A DNA stretch of 10,992 nt from Bacillota bacterium (GTDB lineage Bacteria; Bacillota; Clostridia; Oscillospirales; Ethanoligenentaceae): assembly GCA_023391835.1 (NCBI GenBank), contig JAEWAE010000034.1, positions 1 through 10,992 on the forward strand, read 5' to 3'. Of the stretch, positions 1 to 7,496 are shown piece after piece. Numbering within the stretch: the stretch's first letter is position 1; each line of letters starts with the position of its first letter. Under the pieces are notes generated by a model. That model saw only the letters and a list, made by a program, of their open reading frames with translations, was not told the DNA's origin and made no database searches. A program made the position numbers and the translations under genes.

Positions 1-55
1 CCCCGGCCGCACCCCCGCCCGGCCCTTCTTGAACGTTTCGGTTACACATATGCGG

Positions 56-922
56 TCACGACATGGGCTTGAGGGGATTGAGCGCGGTTTTGTTGCGGGT
101 AGCGGGGGCGGTCGTTTCCGATTCCCCGTCACGCAGCCGACGGGCCATCACCACAAACCGGGCGTCATTGTATTCATAGGTGCAGGTGGAAAGCGTTAGG
201 ATCGTGTCGGTGGGCTGTACATCCACCGACGTTTTGATGAGCGAGCGGGCGTTCACCTCATTTATAAAGGAAGTGAACTGACCGTCGGAAGAAAAGTCGG
301 TGCGCAGATAGTTAAATACATAGCCGTCCTTTTCCGACGCGTTGGCAATGAAACAGGCAAAGACTTTCCATTTATAGGCGCCGTAGAGGGTATCGAACTG
401 AATGACCGGCGCGGAGTTATAAAAATCGGTCTGCTGGTATTTGAGAATGTTGTGGAACATCTGGCCGTCCTTCATGTTGTGACCGTAAATGATAAGGTTG
501 CGGGAGGACGGCTGGATGCTGTCGCGGTAATCGAGAAACAGCGTGCCGTAATCGCTTTTCTGCCTGTGAAAATCATTGGTCAGATACAGGCTGTTGTCGG
601 CGGTCTGCACGACCGGATAGTCGATGCCCGTGCCCGCGATGGTGATCCAGCCCTTGATATCGGGATTCTGATCATAAAGGGCTTGGAACCGGGCCAGCAT
701 GCCGGCCGGGTACGGCTGGGAACTGACCGGCGTCGAGGAAGTTTCGGCGGCCAGGCTGCCGGCGAGATGCCGGTTTTTTGCCGAGCGGGCAAAATCCATG
801 CCCACCCGCGCCAGACAGACAACCGCGACCGCAAACGCCGCCAGCGACACGATTTTCAGCGCGGCATCCCGTCCAGAATCACCCCGGCGGGGGAAGACGG
901 CGGCGAAAAATTTCCGAAACAT
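56..922 (-). CDS. srtB: Class B sortase (cysteine transpeptidase)
   Basis: 288-aa membrane-anchored transpeptidase of the sortase family. Such enzymes cleave a C-terminal sorting signal and join the protein to peptidoglycan on the outer face of the membrane. Seen in the sequence: a basic N-terminus and one hydrophobic segment (about residues 21-40), then a Ser/Thr-rich linker and the catalytic domain from about residue 75. The triad is visible as His148 (IYGHNM), Cys247 (TLSTC) and Arg256 (DARFVV). TLSTC, the GWITI/IDYPVVQ segment and the length point to class B rather than class A or D. The ATG is preceded by AGGAGGT about 5 nt away, a strong ribosome binding site. It is the last gene of the csd-thiI-cinA-srtB operon, 18 bp after cinA. 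The C-terminal tail after about residue 265 is polar and unlike the core. No LPXTG-like or NPQTN-like substrate gene is in the window, so its target is unknown. The class is secure; the symbol is by class only. Confidence 0.93.
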   Translation of the reverse strand: MFRKFFAAVFPRRGDSGRDAALKIVSLAAFAVAVVCLARVGMDFARSAKNRHLAGSLAAETSSTPVSSQPYPAGMLARFQALYDQNPDIKGWITIAGTGIDYPVVQTADNSLYLTNDFHRQKSDYGTLFLDYRDSIQPSSRNLIIYGHNMKDGQMFHNILKYQQTDFYNSAPVIQFDTLYGAYKWKVFACFIANASEKDGYVFNYLRTDFSSDGQFTSFINEVNARSLIKTSVDVQPTDTILTLSTCTYEYNDARFVVMARRLRDGESETTAPATRNKTALNPLKPMS

Positions 923-940
923 GGAGGACCTCCTGTGCTC

Positions 941-2233
941 TCAGCAGCCGCAGGCCCGGCGGAAGACTTCGGTGGGCTCGGTCTGCGGCAGCCCGGCGAT
1001 GGCACGGCGCAGCATATCCAGCGCGTGGGAGGCGGACAGATAGCGGATATAGGCCCGCTCCCCGTAGCCGGAGCCGTGACCGACCAGCAGCCGGCGCACC
1101 CAGGTGGTGGCGCCGTCGCTGACACCCACGTACACAAGCCCCACCGGTTTTTCCATGGTGCCGCCGCCGGGGCCGGCGATGCCGGTGATGCCCGCCCCGT
1201 AATCGGCGCCGGCCAGCGTGCGCACACCCTCGGCCATCTCGGCCGCGGTCTGGGGGCTGACGGCGCCGTAAGCGGCGAGTGTTTCTTCCTGCACGCCCAG
1301 CAGCCGGTGCTTGATGCGGTTGGCATAGCTGACCACACCACACTCGAATACTTCGGAGCAGCCGGGTATGCCTGTCAGCCGCTGGGAAAGCAGCCCGCCG
1401 GTGCAGGATTCGGCCGTGGCGACGTGTTTCCCGGCCTTTTGCAGCAGCGACACCACCACCTGCTCGAGGCTGTCGACGTTTTCGCCGTAGAGCGTGTCGC
1501 CCAGCCGCCGTTGGAGCTCTTCCAGCACGGGGCGGAGCATGGCGTCGGCCGTGGCGGTGTCCTGAGCCCGGGCGGTGGTGCGCAGCAGCACCTCGCCATC
1601 CTTGGCGTAGGGCGAGAGAGTGGGGTTCTCACCCCGCATCATGTCGTCGAGCATGGCCTGGAGTGTCGATTCCGGGATGCCGAACACACGCACCGAGGCC
1701 GAGCGGATGACCCCGTCGGCAAAGCGGGCCAGATAGGGCCGCGCCCTGTGGTCGAAAAGGGGATGCAGCTCCCGCGGCGGGCCGGGGAGCATGATGACGG
1801 TTTTGCCGCCCTGCTCCACCGCACAGCCGGGCGCCGTGCCCCAGTCATTCTGAAACACCACGGCGCCGCGGGGGAGCAGGGCCTGCTTGCGGTTGTTGTC
1901 GGTCATTTTCCGGCCCGTGGAGGCAAAATACTGCTCGATGCGGCGCATGCTCTCTTCATTCGGCAGCAGATCGAGCCCGAGCACCTCGGCCACCGTCTCG
2001 CGGGTGATGTCGTCGCCCGTGGGGCCAAGGCCGCCGGAAGTGATCAGGATGTCGCTGCGGGAAAGGGCTTCCCGTATGGCGTCGCGCAGCCGGCCGGGGT
2101 TGTCGCCCACGACCTCCTGATGCAGCACGCCGATGCCGAGGTCGGCGAGCTCCCTTGCCAGATAGGGGGCGTTTGTGTTGACGATGTCGCCAAGCAGCAG
2201 CTCGGTGCCGACGGCGAGGATTTCCGCAGTCAT
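941..2233 (-). CDS. cinA: CinA family protein (competence/damage-inducible; NMN deamidase-type C-terminal domain)
   Basis: 430-aa two-domain protein. The N-terminal half (about 1-170) is the MoCF/COG1058 domain, with SGGLGPTGDD at 66-75 and LPGPPRE at 149-155; in studied homologues it carries ADP-ribose pyrophosphatase activity. The C-terminal half (about 255-415) is the PncC/CinA-C amidohydrolase domain, with AESCTGG at 274-280 and GITGIAGPGGGT at 348-359; in homologues it deamidates nicotinamide mononucleotide to recycle pyridine nucleotides. The open frame extends upstream to 2419, but the family N-terminus (MTAEILAVGTELLLG) starts at 2233, with AAGGAAGG just upstream, so this ATG is chosen. 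Length is usual for CinA. It lies 44 bp after thiI and 18 bp before the sortase and is presumably cotranscribed. In several Firmicutes cinA sits with recA; neither recA nor competence genes are visible here, so a role in transformation is not supported. The last residues end in a Cys-Gly-Cys tail. Confidence 0.95.
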   Translation of the reverse strand: MTAEILAVGTELLLGDIVNTNAPYLARELADLGIGVLHQEVVGDNPGRLRDAIREALSRSDILITSGGLGPTGDDITRETVAEVLGLDLLPNEESMRRIEQYFASTGRKMTDNNRKQALLPRGAVVFQNDWGTAPGCAVEQGGKTVIMLPGPPRELHPLFDHRARPYLARFADGVIRSASVRVFGIPESTLQAMLDDMMRGENPTLSPYAKDGEVLLRTTARAQDTATADAMLRPVLEELQRRLGDTLYGENVDSLEQVVVSLLQKAGKHVATAESCTGGLLSQRLTGIPGCSEVFECGVVSYANRIKHRLLGVQEETLAAYGAVSPQTAAEMAEGVRTLAGADYGAGITGIAGPGGGTMEKPVGLVYVGVSDGATTWVRRLLVGHGSGYGERAYIRYLSASHALDMLRRAIAGLPQTEPTEVFRRACGC

Positions 2234-2277
2234 GGGGGCCTTCCTTTCTGTGGCGTGCCGGCGCGGGCCGGTGCGCA

Positions 2278-3450
2278 TTAGTAACCGATGACGATCTCTT
2301 CCGCGTTTTTCACCGCTTCGTCGATAAGCGGGGCAAAGTCGAAAGCGCCCTCGGTCTCTTCCACATATTTGAGGATGGGCCGGGTGCGCGGATGCTTGGG
2401 GGTGAAGACGGTGCAGCAATCCTCATAGGGCAGGATGGAGGTCTCGAAGGTGTCGATCCTGCGCGCGATGGTGATGATCGCCTCTTTATCCATGCCGATG
2501 AGGGGGCGCAGCACGGGCATGGGTGCGGCCGCGTCGGTGCAGGCGATGGCCTCCACCGTCTGGCTGGCCACCTGGCCGGCGCTTTCTCCCGTGATGAGGG
2601 CGGCGCATTTTTTGTCCTGCGCAATGCGGGCCGCGATGCGCATCATCATGCGCCGCATGACCACGGTGAAGAAATCCTCCCGGCAGTATTGCCGGATGGA
2701 TTCCTGAATTTTCGTAAAGGGCACCACATAGGTGATGATCCGCCCGCTGTAGCCCGACACGATTTTGATCAGGTCGAGCACCTTTTCCTTCGCCCGTTCG
2801 CTGGTGTAGGGGGGGCTTGCAAAATGCACCGCGCAGAGCGAAAGGCCGCGGCTTGCCATCATATAGCCGGCCACCGGGCTGTCGATGCCGCCCGAGATGA
2901 GCAGCGCGGCCCGGCCCCCGGTGCCGGCAGGCAGCCCGCCCGCGCCGGGGTGCGGCGCGCCGTGAATATAGGCGCCGAAATCGCGGATCTCCACCGTCAC
3001 GACAAGCTCCGGGTGGTGAATATCCACTTTCAGACTCGGGTAGGCATTGAGGATAGCTTCCCCCGTGTTTGCCATGATCTGGGGCGACGTCTGGGGGAAA
3101 CGCTTATCCGACCGCCGGGCCTCGACCTTGAAAGTCCGCGCGCTTTCCAGCTCCGGGCGCAGATACTCCACCGCCGCCGCGTTGATAGCGGTCATGTCTT
3201 TTTCCACCACACAGGCGCGCACCACAGACGACAGGCCGAAAACTTTCACCAGACGTTCCACGGCTCCGTCCATGTCGAAGGTATCGTCCTGCGGCATCAG
3301 AAAAATGGCCGACTGGGCCCGCTTGAGGGTATAGGGCGCGAAATGATAGAGCCTGCGCCGGATGTTGCGTATCAGCGCATCCTCAAAAACCGGCCGGTTG
3401 AGTCCCTTGAGGGCCAGCTCGCCGTATTTGAGCAAAATCAGTTCCTGCAT
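2278..3450 (-). CDS. thiI: tRNA 4-thiouridine synthase ThiI, rhodanese-less form
   Basis: 390-aa cytoplasmic enzyme that adenylates uridine 8 of tRNA and replaces its oxygen with sulfur to give 4-thiouridine; in some bacteria ThiI also serves thiazole synthesis. Layout: ferredoxin-like N-terminal domain (about 1-60), THUMP RNA-binding domain (about 60-165, including KVEARRSDKRFPQ), and PP-loop AANH domain with the ATP-binding SGGIDSP at 186-192 and GESAGQVASQT at 288-298. PYEDCCTVF contains a Cys pair at 345-346, in the position of the conserved AANH-domain cysteine. The protein stops at 390 aa with no rhodanese domain, unlike E. coli ThiI (about 480 aa). Its adjacency to a cysteine desulfurase matches the Bacillus NifZ-ThiI arrangement, where the desulfurase passes sulfur directly. 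The ATG follows GGAGG at a slightly long 11-nt spacing, and no in-frame alternative start is better placed. It lies 36 bp after the desulfurase and 44 bp before cinA. Confidence 0.96.
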   Translation of the reverse strand: MQELILLKYGELALKGLNRPVFEDALIRNIRRRLYHFAPYTLKRAQSAIFLMPQDDTFDMDGAVERLVKVFGLSSVVRACVVEKDMTAINAAAVEYLRPELESARTFKVEARRSDKRFPQTSPQIMANTGEAILNAYPSLKVDIHHPELVVTVEIRDFGAYIHGAPHPGAGGLPAGTGGRAALLISGGIDSPVAGYMMASRGLSLCAVHFASPPYTSERAKEKVLDLIKIVSGYSGRIITYVVPFTKIQESIRQYCREDFFTVVMRRMMMRIAARIAQDKKCAALITGESAGQVASQTVEAIACTDAAAPMPVLRPLIGMDKEAIITIARRIDTFETSILPYEDCCTVFTPKHPRTRPILKYVEETEGAFDFAPLIDEAVKNAEEIVIGY

Positions 3451-3486
3451 AAAATGAAAAACCTCCGCTTTCAGGCCTCCGGCCGG

Positions 3487-4629
3487 TCAATAGGCATGCA
3501 CCAGCGTGCGCACCCCTTCGTCGATTGCCTCGGCCAGACGGTCCGCATCGGCCTCGGTGTTGAAACGGCCGAAGCTGATGCGCAGGGCGGTGTCCACCCG
3601 CTCGGGTGACAGACCCATGGCCGTGAGCACCGGGCTGCGGGCGCCCTTGCTGCACGCCGAGCCGCTGGAAACATAGATGCCGCGGGACGACAGGAAATGC
3701 AGCATGGTTTCGGATTTCACGCCCAGCACCGACACGTTGAGGATGTGGGGCGCGCCTTTTTCAGGCGAATTGACAGCAATATAGGGCCGGGAGGCCAGCA
3801 GCCCGCGGCACCGCTCGCGCAGCGCGGCCATACGGGCCGTGGTGTCGGCGAGAGTCTCGTGCATCAGCTGCGCCGCCGCGCCGAAACCGGCGATGGCGGG
3901 CACCGCCTCAGTGCCCGAGCGCAGGCCGCCTTCCTGCCCGCCCCCGCGTACCAGCGGCAGGATATGGGTGCCCTTAGCCACAAAAAGTGCGCCGGCCCCC
4001 TTGGGTGCGTGGATCTTGTGAGCGCTGACCGACAGAAGGTCCACCCCCAGCTTCTGCGGCGTGAAGGCAATCTTGCCGAAAGCCTGCACGGCGTCGCAAT
4101 GGATAAGAGCCGGCGCGCCGGCGGCCCGCACCGCTCTGCGCGCCGCCGCCACCGGCTGGATGGCCCCGGTCTCGTTGTTGACAAGCATCAGGCTCACCAG
4201 AATGGTGTCGGCATTGACGGCGCGGCGGATATCCTCCGCTGTCACCGAGCCGTCCGCTCCCGGGCGCAGCCGCACCACCTCGAAGCCCTCTTCCTCCAGA
4301 CAGGAAAAAGCCCCCGCCACCGAGGAATGCTCGATCATGGTGGTGACGACGCGGTGCCCCCGCCGCCGGCGGGCATGGGCCGCGCCGATCACGGCGAGAT
4401 TATTCGACTCGGTGCCGCCCGAAGTGAAAACGATCTCATCCGGCCGACAGCCGATGGCAGCGGCGGCCTGTTCCCGCGCCCGGCGCAGAATATGCTCCGC
4501 CCCCAGCCCCATGTCGTGGAGCGAGGAGGGGTTGCCGTACTCGTCACGCATGGCCTCGAGGGCCGCCTGGACCGCCGGCTCGCACACCTGGGTGGTGGCG
4601 CAGTTGTCGAGATAGACGGGAGTGGACAT
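3487..4629 (-). CDS. Cysteine desulfurase, NifS/IscS (NifZ-like) family
   Basis: 380-aa PLP enzyme that converts L-cysteine to alanine and holds the sulfur as a persulfide. Key features are visible: YLDNCATT at the N-terminus, IEHSSV with PLP-stacking His101, HCDAVQ with Asp179 contacting the PLP ring, SAHKIHAPKG with the Schiff-base Lys205, RSGTE at 238-241, and the mobile loop SSGSACSKG carrying catalytic Cys326. It is the first gene of the operon and sits 36 bp upstream of thiI. Known pairings (Bacillus NifZ-ThiI) suggest it is a dedicated sulfur donor for tRNA 4-thiouridine rather than the general Fe-S cluster enzyme; no iscU, sufU or iscR is nearby. That assignment is inference. The ATG at 4629 has only a weak AAAGG about 13 nt upstream. 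A 5-bp hairpin (GGAAA/TTTCC, 4631-4647) sits against the start and includes that site, which could lower initiation. Family certain; symbol (nifZ or iscS) left open. Confidence 0.95.
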   Translation of the reverse strand: MSTPVYLDNCATTQVCEPAVQAALEAMRDEYGNPSSLHDMGLGAEHILRRAREQAAAAIGCRPDEIVFTSGGTESNNLAVIGAAHARRRRGHRVVTTMIEHSSVAGAFSCLEEEGFEVVRLRPGADGSVTAEDIRRAVNADTILVSLMLVNNETGAIQPVAAARRAVRAAGAPALIHCDAVQAFGKIAFTPQKLGVDLLSVSAHKIHAPKGAGALFVAKGTHILPLVRGGGQEGGLRSGTEAVPAIAGFGAAAQLMHETLADTTARMAALRERCRGLLASRPYIAVNSPEKGAPHILNVSVLGVKSETMLHFLSSRGIYVSSGSACSKGARSPVLTAMGLSPERVDTALRISFGRFNTEADADRLAEAIDEGVRTLVHAY

Positions 4630-4703
4630 CGGAAAACCAGCCTTTCCGCATTCGCGCGTCCGCAGGCATGCAAAGCCGCCCCGGACGCCGCATAGATGCT
4701 TTT

Positions 4704-4732
4704 ATTATATACCAGATCGGTGCGGGATGCAA
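4704..4732 (-). promoter_or_regulatory. Sigma-A-type promoter for the csd-thiI-cinA-srtB operon
   Basis: Read on the minus strand, TTGCAT (4727-4732) and a perfect TATAAT (4704-4709) are separated by exactly 17 bp. This predicts a start near 4697 and a leader of about 68 nt before the cysteine desulfurase ATG at 4629. The site sits in an AT-rich patch in otherwise GC-rich DNA and points away from the pyrG promoter, so the two are divergent. Transcription start not observed; inferred from consensus match and spacing. Confidence 0.8.
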
Positions 4733-4758
4733 TCGGCCTGCCTGCCCGCGCCTGGCAG

Positions 4759-4770
4759 AAAGCGGTATCG
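4759..4770. repeat. Operator-like repeat copy 1 (AAAGCGGTATCG)
   Basis: This 12-mer lies between the two divergent -35 boxes and matches 11 of 12 bases with the copy at 4837-4848 (AAAGCGATATCG), on the same strand and 78 bp apart. The pair brackets the pyrG promoter. The placement would suit a DNA-binding regulator contacting both sides of the promoter. No known regulator motif is recognised, and a chance repeat is possible. Confidence 0.4.
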
Positions 4771-4788
4771 CTTTTGTGAGATTGGTGC

Positions 4789-4817
4789 TTGACCCGGCCG
4801 TATAAACAGGCTAAAAT
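4789..4817 (+). promoter_or_regulatory. Sigma-A-type promoter for pyrG
   Basis: TTGACC (4789-4794) and TAAAAT (4812-4817) are separated by 17 bp, giving 5/6 matches in each box. Transcription is predicted to start near 4823-4825, giving a leader of about 78 nt before the pyrG ATG at 4902. A GGG run at 4828-4830 lies a little too far downstream to be the usual first nucleotides. The leader shows no U-rich attenuator, so the Bacillus-type reiterative-GGG pyrG attenuation is not evident. Confidence 0.8.
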
Positions 4818-4836
4818 AATAAATTATGGGTTCAAA

Positions 4837-4856
4837 AAAGCGATATCGTGATATCG
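4837..4856. repeat. Operator-like repeat copy 2 with 7-bp inverted repeat in the pyrG leader
   Basis: AAAGCGATATCG (4837-4848) repeats copy 1. It overlaps an exact inverted repeat, CGATATC-GT-GATATCG at 4841-4856. It lies about 15-30 bp downstream of the predicted pyrG start, where a bound repressor would block transcription. The 2-nt centre is too short for a stable RNA loop at full pairing, and no U-tract follows. A DNA operator therefore fits better than a terminator. No regulator is identified. Confidence 0.45.
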
Positions 4857-4901
4857 TGTGCAGAGAAGTGCGGAGAAGTATCACAAGGGGGAGCAGAGGA
4901 C

Positions 4902-6506
<1,605 letters not shown>

Positions 6507-6523
6507 TTTTCGATAATCGGTTT

Positions 6524-6568
6524 AAAAATTCCGGGCGAGAGGCCAATGCCTCCCGCCCGGAATTTTTT
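6524..6568. terminator. Bidirectional intrinsic terminator between pyrG and the convergent membrane-protein gene
   Basis: A 13-bp stem, CCGGGCGAGAGGC (6531-6543) against GCCTCCCGCCCGG (6548-6560), closes on a CAAT loop. It has a single A/C mismatch on the plus strand, which becomes a G-U wobble on the minus strand. AAAAATT precedes it and AATTTTTT follows, so transcripts from both strands end in a U-run. It lies 24 bp after the pyrG stop and 22 bp past the convergent stop at 6583. Confidence 0.92.
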
Positions 6569-6582
6569 CGGCCCGGATGGCG

Positions 6583-7386
6583 TCAGGTTTCCGGCTCGGC
6601 CGGCGCGTTTTTCAGCCGGATGATGGCATATACGATATAGATCGCCAACAGCAGATAGAGCACATCCTCCGGTACGGGGAGGAAAACCCGGTGCTGCCCC
6701 ATACACCATGCGATATACCGTGGCAGGGTGGAAACGCCCGTCAGCAGCACGGCCGGCAGCCCGAAGGCCAGCATGCCGGCGGCCTCTTTGCGGTTGGGAG
6801 TCCGCCCCGCGCAGCGGGCGTAATAATAAAGGAAGATCATCACGAAGATCATCTTCATCATGTCGTACATATATTCCGACACGCTGGCGATGGTGGTATA
6901 GTGCATGAAGCTCACCGCCAGATGCACGATGGCCCACAGGGGCGGGAACAGCGCCAGCACCGGCAGCGGCCGCAGATCCCCGCCGAAGGCGGCACCGGCG
7001 AGCACGATAAAAAAGACGGCGGCCGGCAGGGCGGCCATGGCGATGAAAAGATTGCCCGCCGTGCGCCCGATGACGACCAAGCGGAACTGATAGACGATCT
7101 CGGCCGCCATGGCGGCCGCCAACAGCGCGGCGAGCACTCCGTGGGCCGGCGTGGCCGGCAGCCGGGGAACCCCGCCCTGGAAGCGGCGGATCACCATCGG
7201 CGTGAGCAAAAAAAGCGACACGGCCGCCAGCAGCACGTTGACCGCCATGGCAAGCCCGCTGCCGCCCGTATAAAACCCGGTGGCCGGGTCGATGTCATAG
7301 AGTATCAGAATCACGCGCAGCGGCACCGCGCCCAGCAGACCCAGTGCGCACACGACAAAAAACAAACCGACCCGTCTTTTCTGCAA
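6583..7386 (-). CDS. Unrecognised polytopic membrane protein (about 8 helices)
   Basis: I do not recognise this family. From the preferred start it is 267 aa and mostly hydrophobic, with eight likely membrane segments at about residues 8-30, 43-65, 82-103, 108-132, 136-158, 168-186, 197-219 and 235-257. Charged loops are short, and the C-terminus is polar (RLKNAPAEPET). A Met/Tyr-rich stretch (SEYMYDMMKMIFVMIFLYYY) covers the sixth segment. No catalytic, transporter or nucleotide-binding motif is evident. Start choice: the frame is open to 7479, and an ATG lies at 7401 without a ribosome binding site. A GGAGGT (7392-7397) sits 8 nt before the TTG at 7384-7386, so TTG is preferred. The gene follows citrate synthase on the same strand by 110 bp and has its own promoter at 7451-7479. 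It ends at the bidirectional terminator. It could be a sensor, a transporter subunit or a structural protein; nothing decides. Confidence 0.8.
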   Translation of the reverse strand: MQKRRVGLFFVVCALGLLGAVPLRVILILYDIDPATGFYTGGSGLAMAVNVLLAAVSLFLLTPMVIRRFQGGVPRLPATPAHGVLAALLAAAMAAEIVYQFRLVVIGRTAGNLFIAMAALPAAVFFIVLAGAAFGGDLRPLPVLALFPPLWAIVHLAVSFMHYTTIASVSEYMYDMMKMIFVMIFLYYYARCAGRTPNRKEAAGMLAFGLPAVLLTGVSTLPRYIAWCMGQHRVFLPVPEDVLYLLLAIYIVYAIIRLKNAPAEPET

Positions 7387-7391
7387 ATCGC

Positions 7392-7397
7392 TTACCT
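7392..7397 (-). promoter_or_regulatory. Ribosome binding site that decides a TTG start
   Basis: On the minus strand GGAGGT ends 8 nt (TAAGCGA plus one T... read as an 8-base spacer at 7387-7391 and flanking bases) before TTG at 7386-7384, within the optimal spacing range. The upstream in-frame ATG at 7401 overlaps this site itself and has no comparable Shine-Dalgarno sequence in front of it. This is the reason the membrane protein is called from TTG. Spacing was counted by eye. Confidence 0.65.
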
Positions 7398-7450
7398 CCA
7401 TGGCACCCGTCGGCGGCCGGGAGAGGCCCGGCGGGAGTCGAATCCATCTC

Positions 7451-7479
7451 AGTATAGCGCGCTTTCGGCCGCTTGGCAA
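7451..7479 (-). promoter_or_regulatory. Sigma-A-type promoter for the membrane-protein gene
   Basis: On the minus strand TTGCCA (7474-7479) and TATACT (7451-7456) are spaced by 17 bp, with 5/6 matches in the -10 and 4/6 in the -35. It starts 18 bp after the citrate synthase stop. The predicted start near 7444 gives a leader of about 58 nt. No clear terminator separates it from citrate synthase, so readthrough transcription is also possible. Confidence 0.7.
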
Positions 7480-7496
7480 GCTGGCACTTTGCCCAC

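Noticed and set aside
1..55. Start of another gene or a terminator beyond srtB
   Set aside because: A 5-bp GGCCG/CGGCC pairing and a GTG are present on the minus strand, but there is no U-tract and too little sequence to support either.
2258..2271. Small CCGGC/GCCGG hairpin between thiI and cinA
   Set aside because: Only 5 bp of stem, no U-tract, and common by chance in DNA this GC-rich.
452..2281. 609-aa open frame on the plus strand
   Set aside because: It lies opposite srtB and cinA, both of which have full family motifs and ribosome binding sites. Its composition (Gly, Ala, His, Arg rich) is typical of the antisense shadow of GC-rich codons.
2392..3609. 405-aa open frame on the plus strand over thiI and the end of the cysteine desulfurase gene
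   Set aside because: Antisense to two certain genes and without recognisable motif or ribosome binding site.
4837..4860. Attenuator hairpin in the pyrG leader
   Set aside because: The inverted repeat has a 2-nt centre and no downstream U-run, so it does not look like an intrinsic terminator; it is kept as a possible DNA operator instead.
7465..7496. Terminator after citrate synthase
   Set aside because: Only short imperfect pairings are present and no U-run; the sequence is better explained as the promoter of the next gene.
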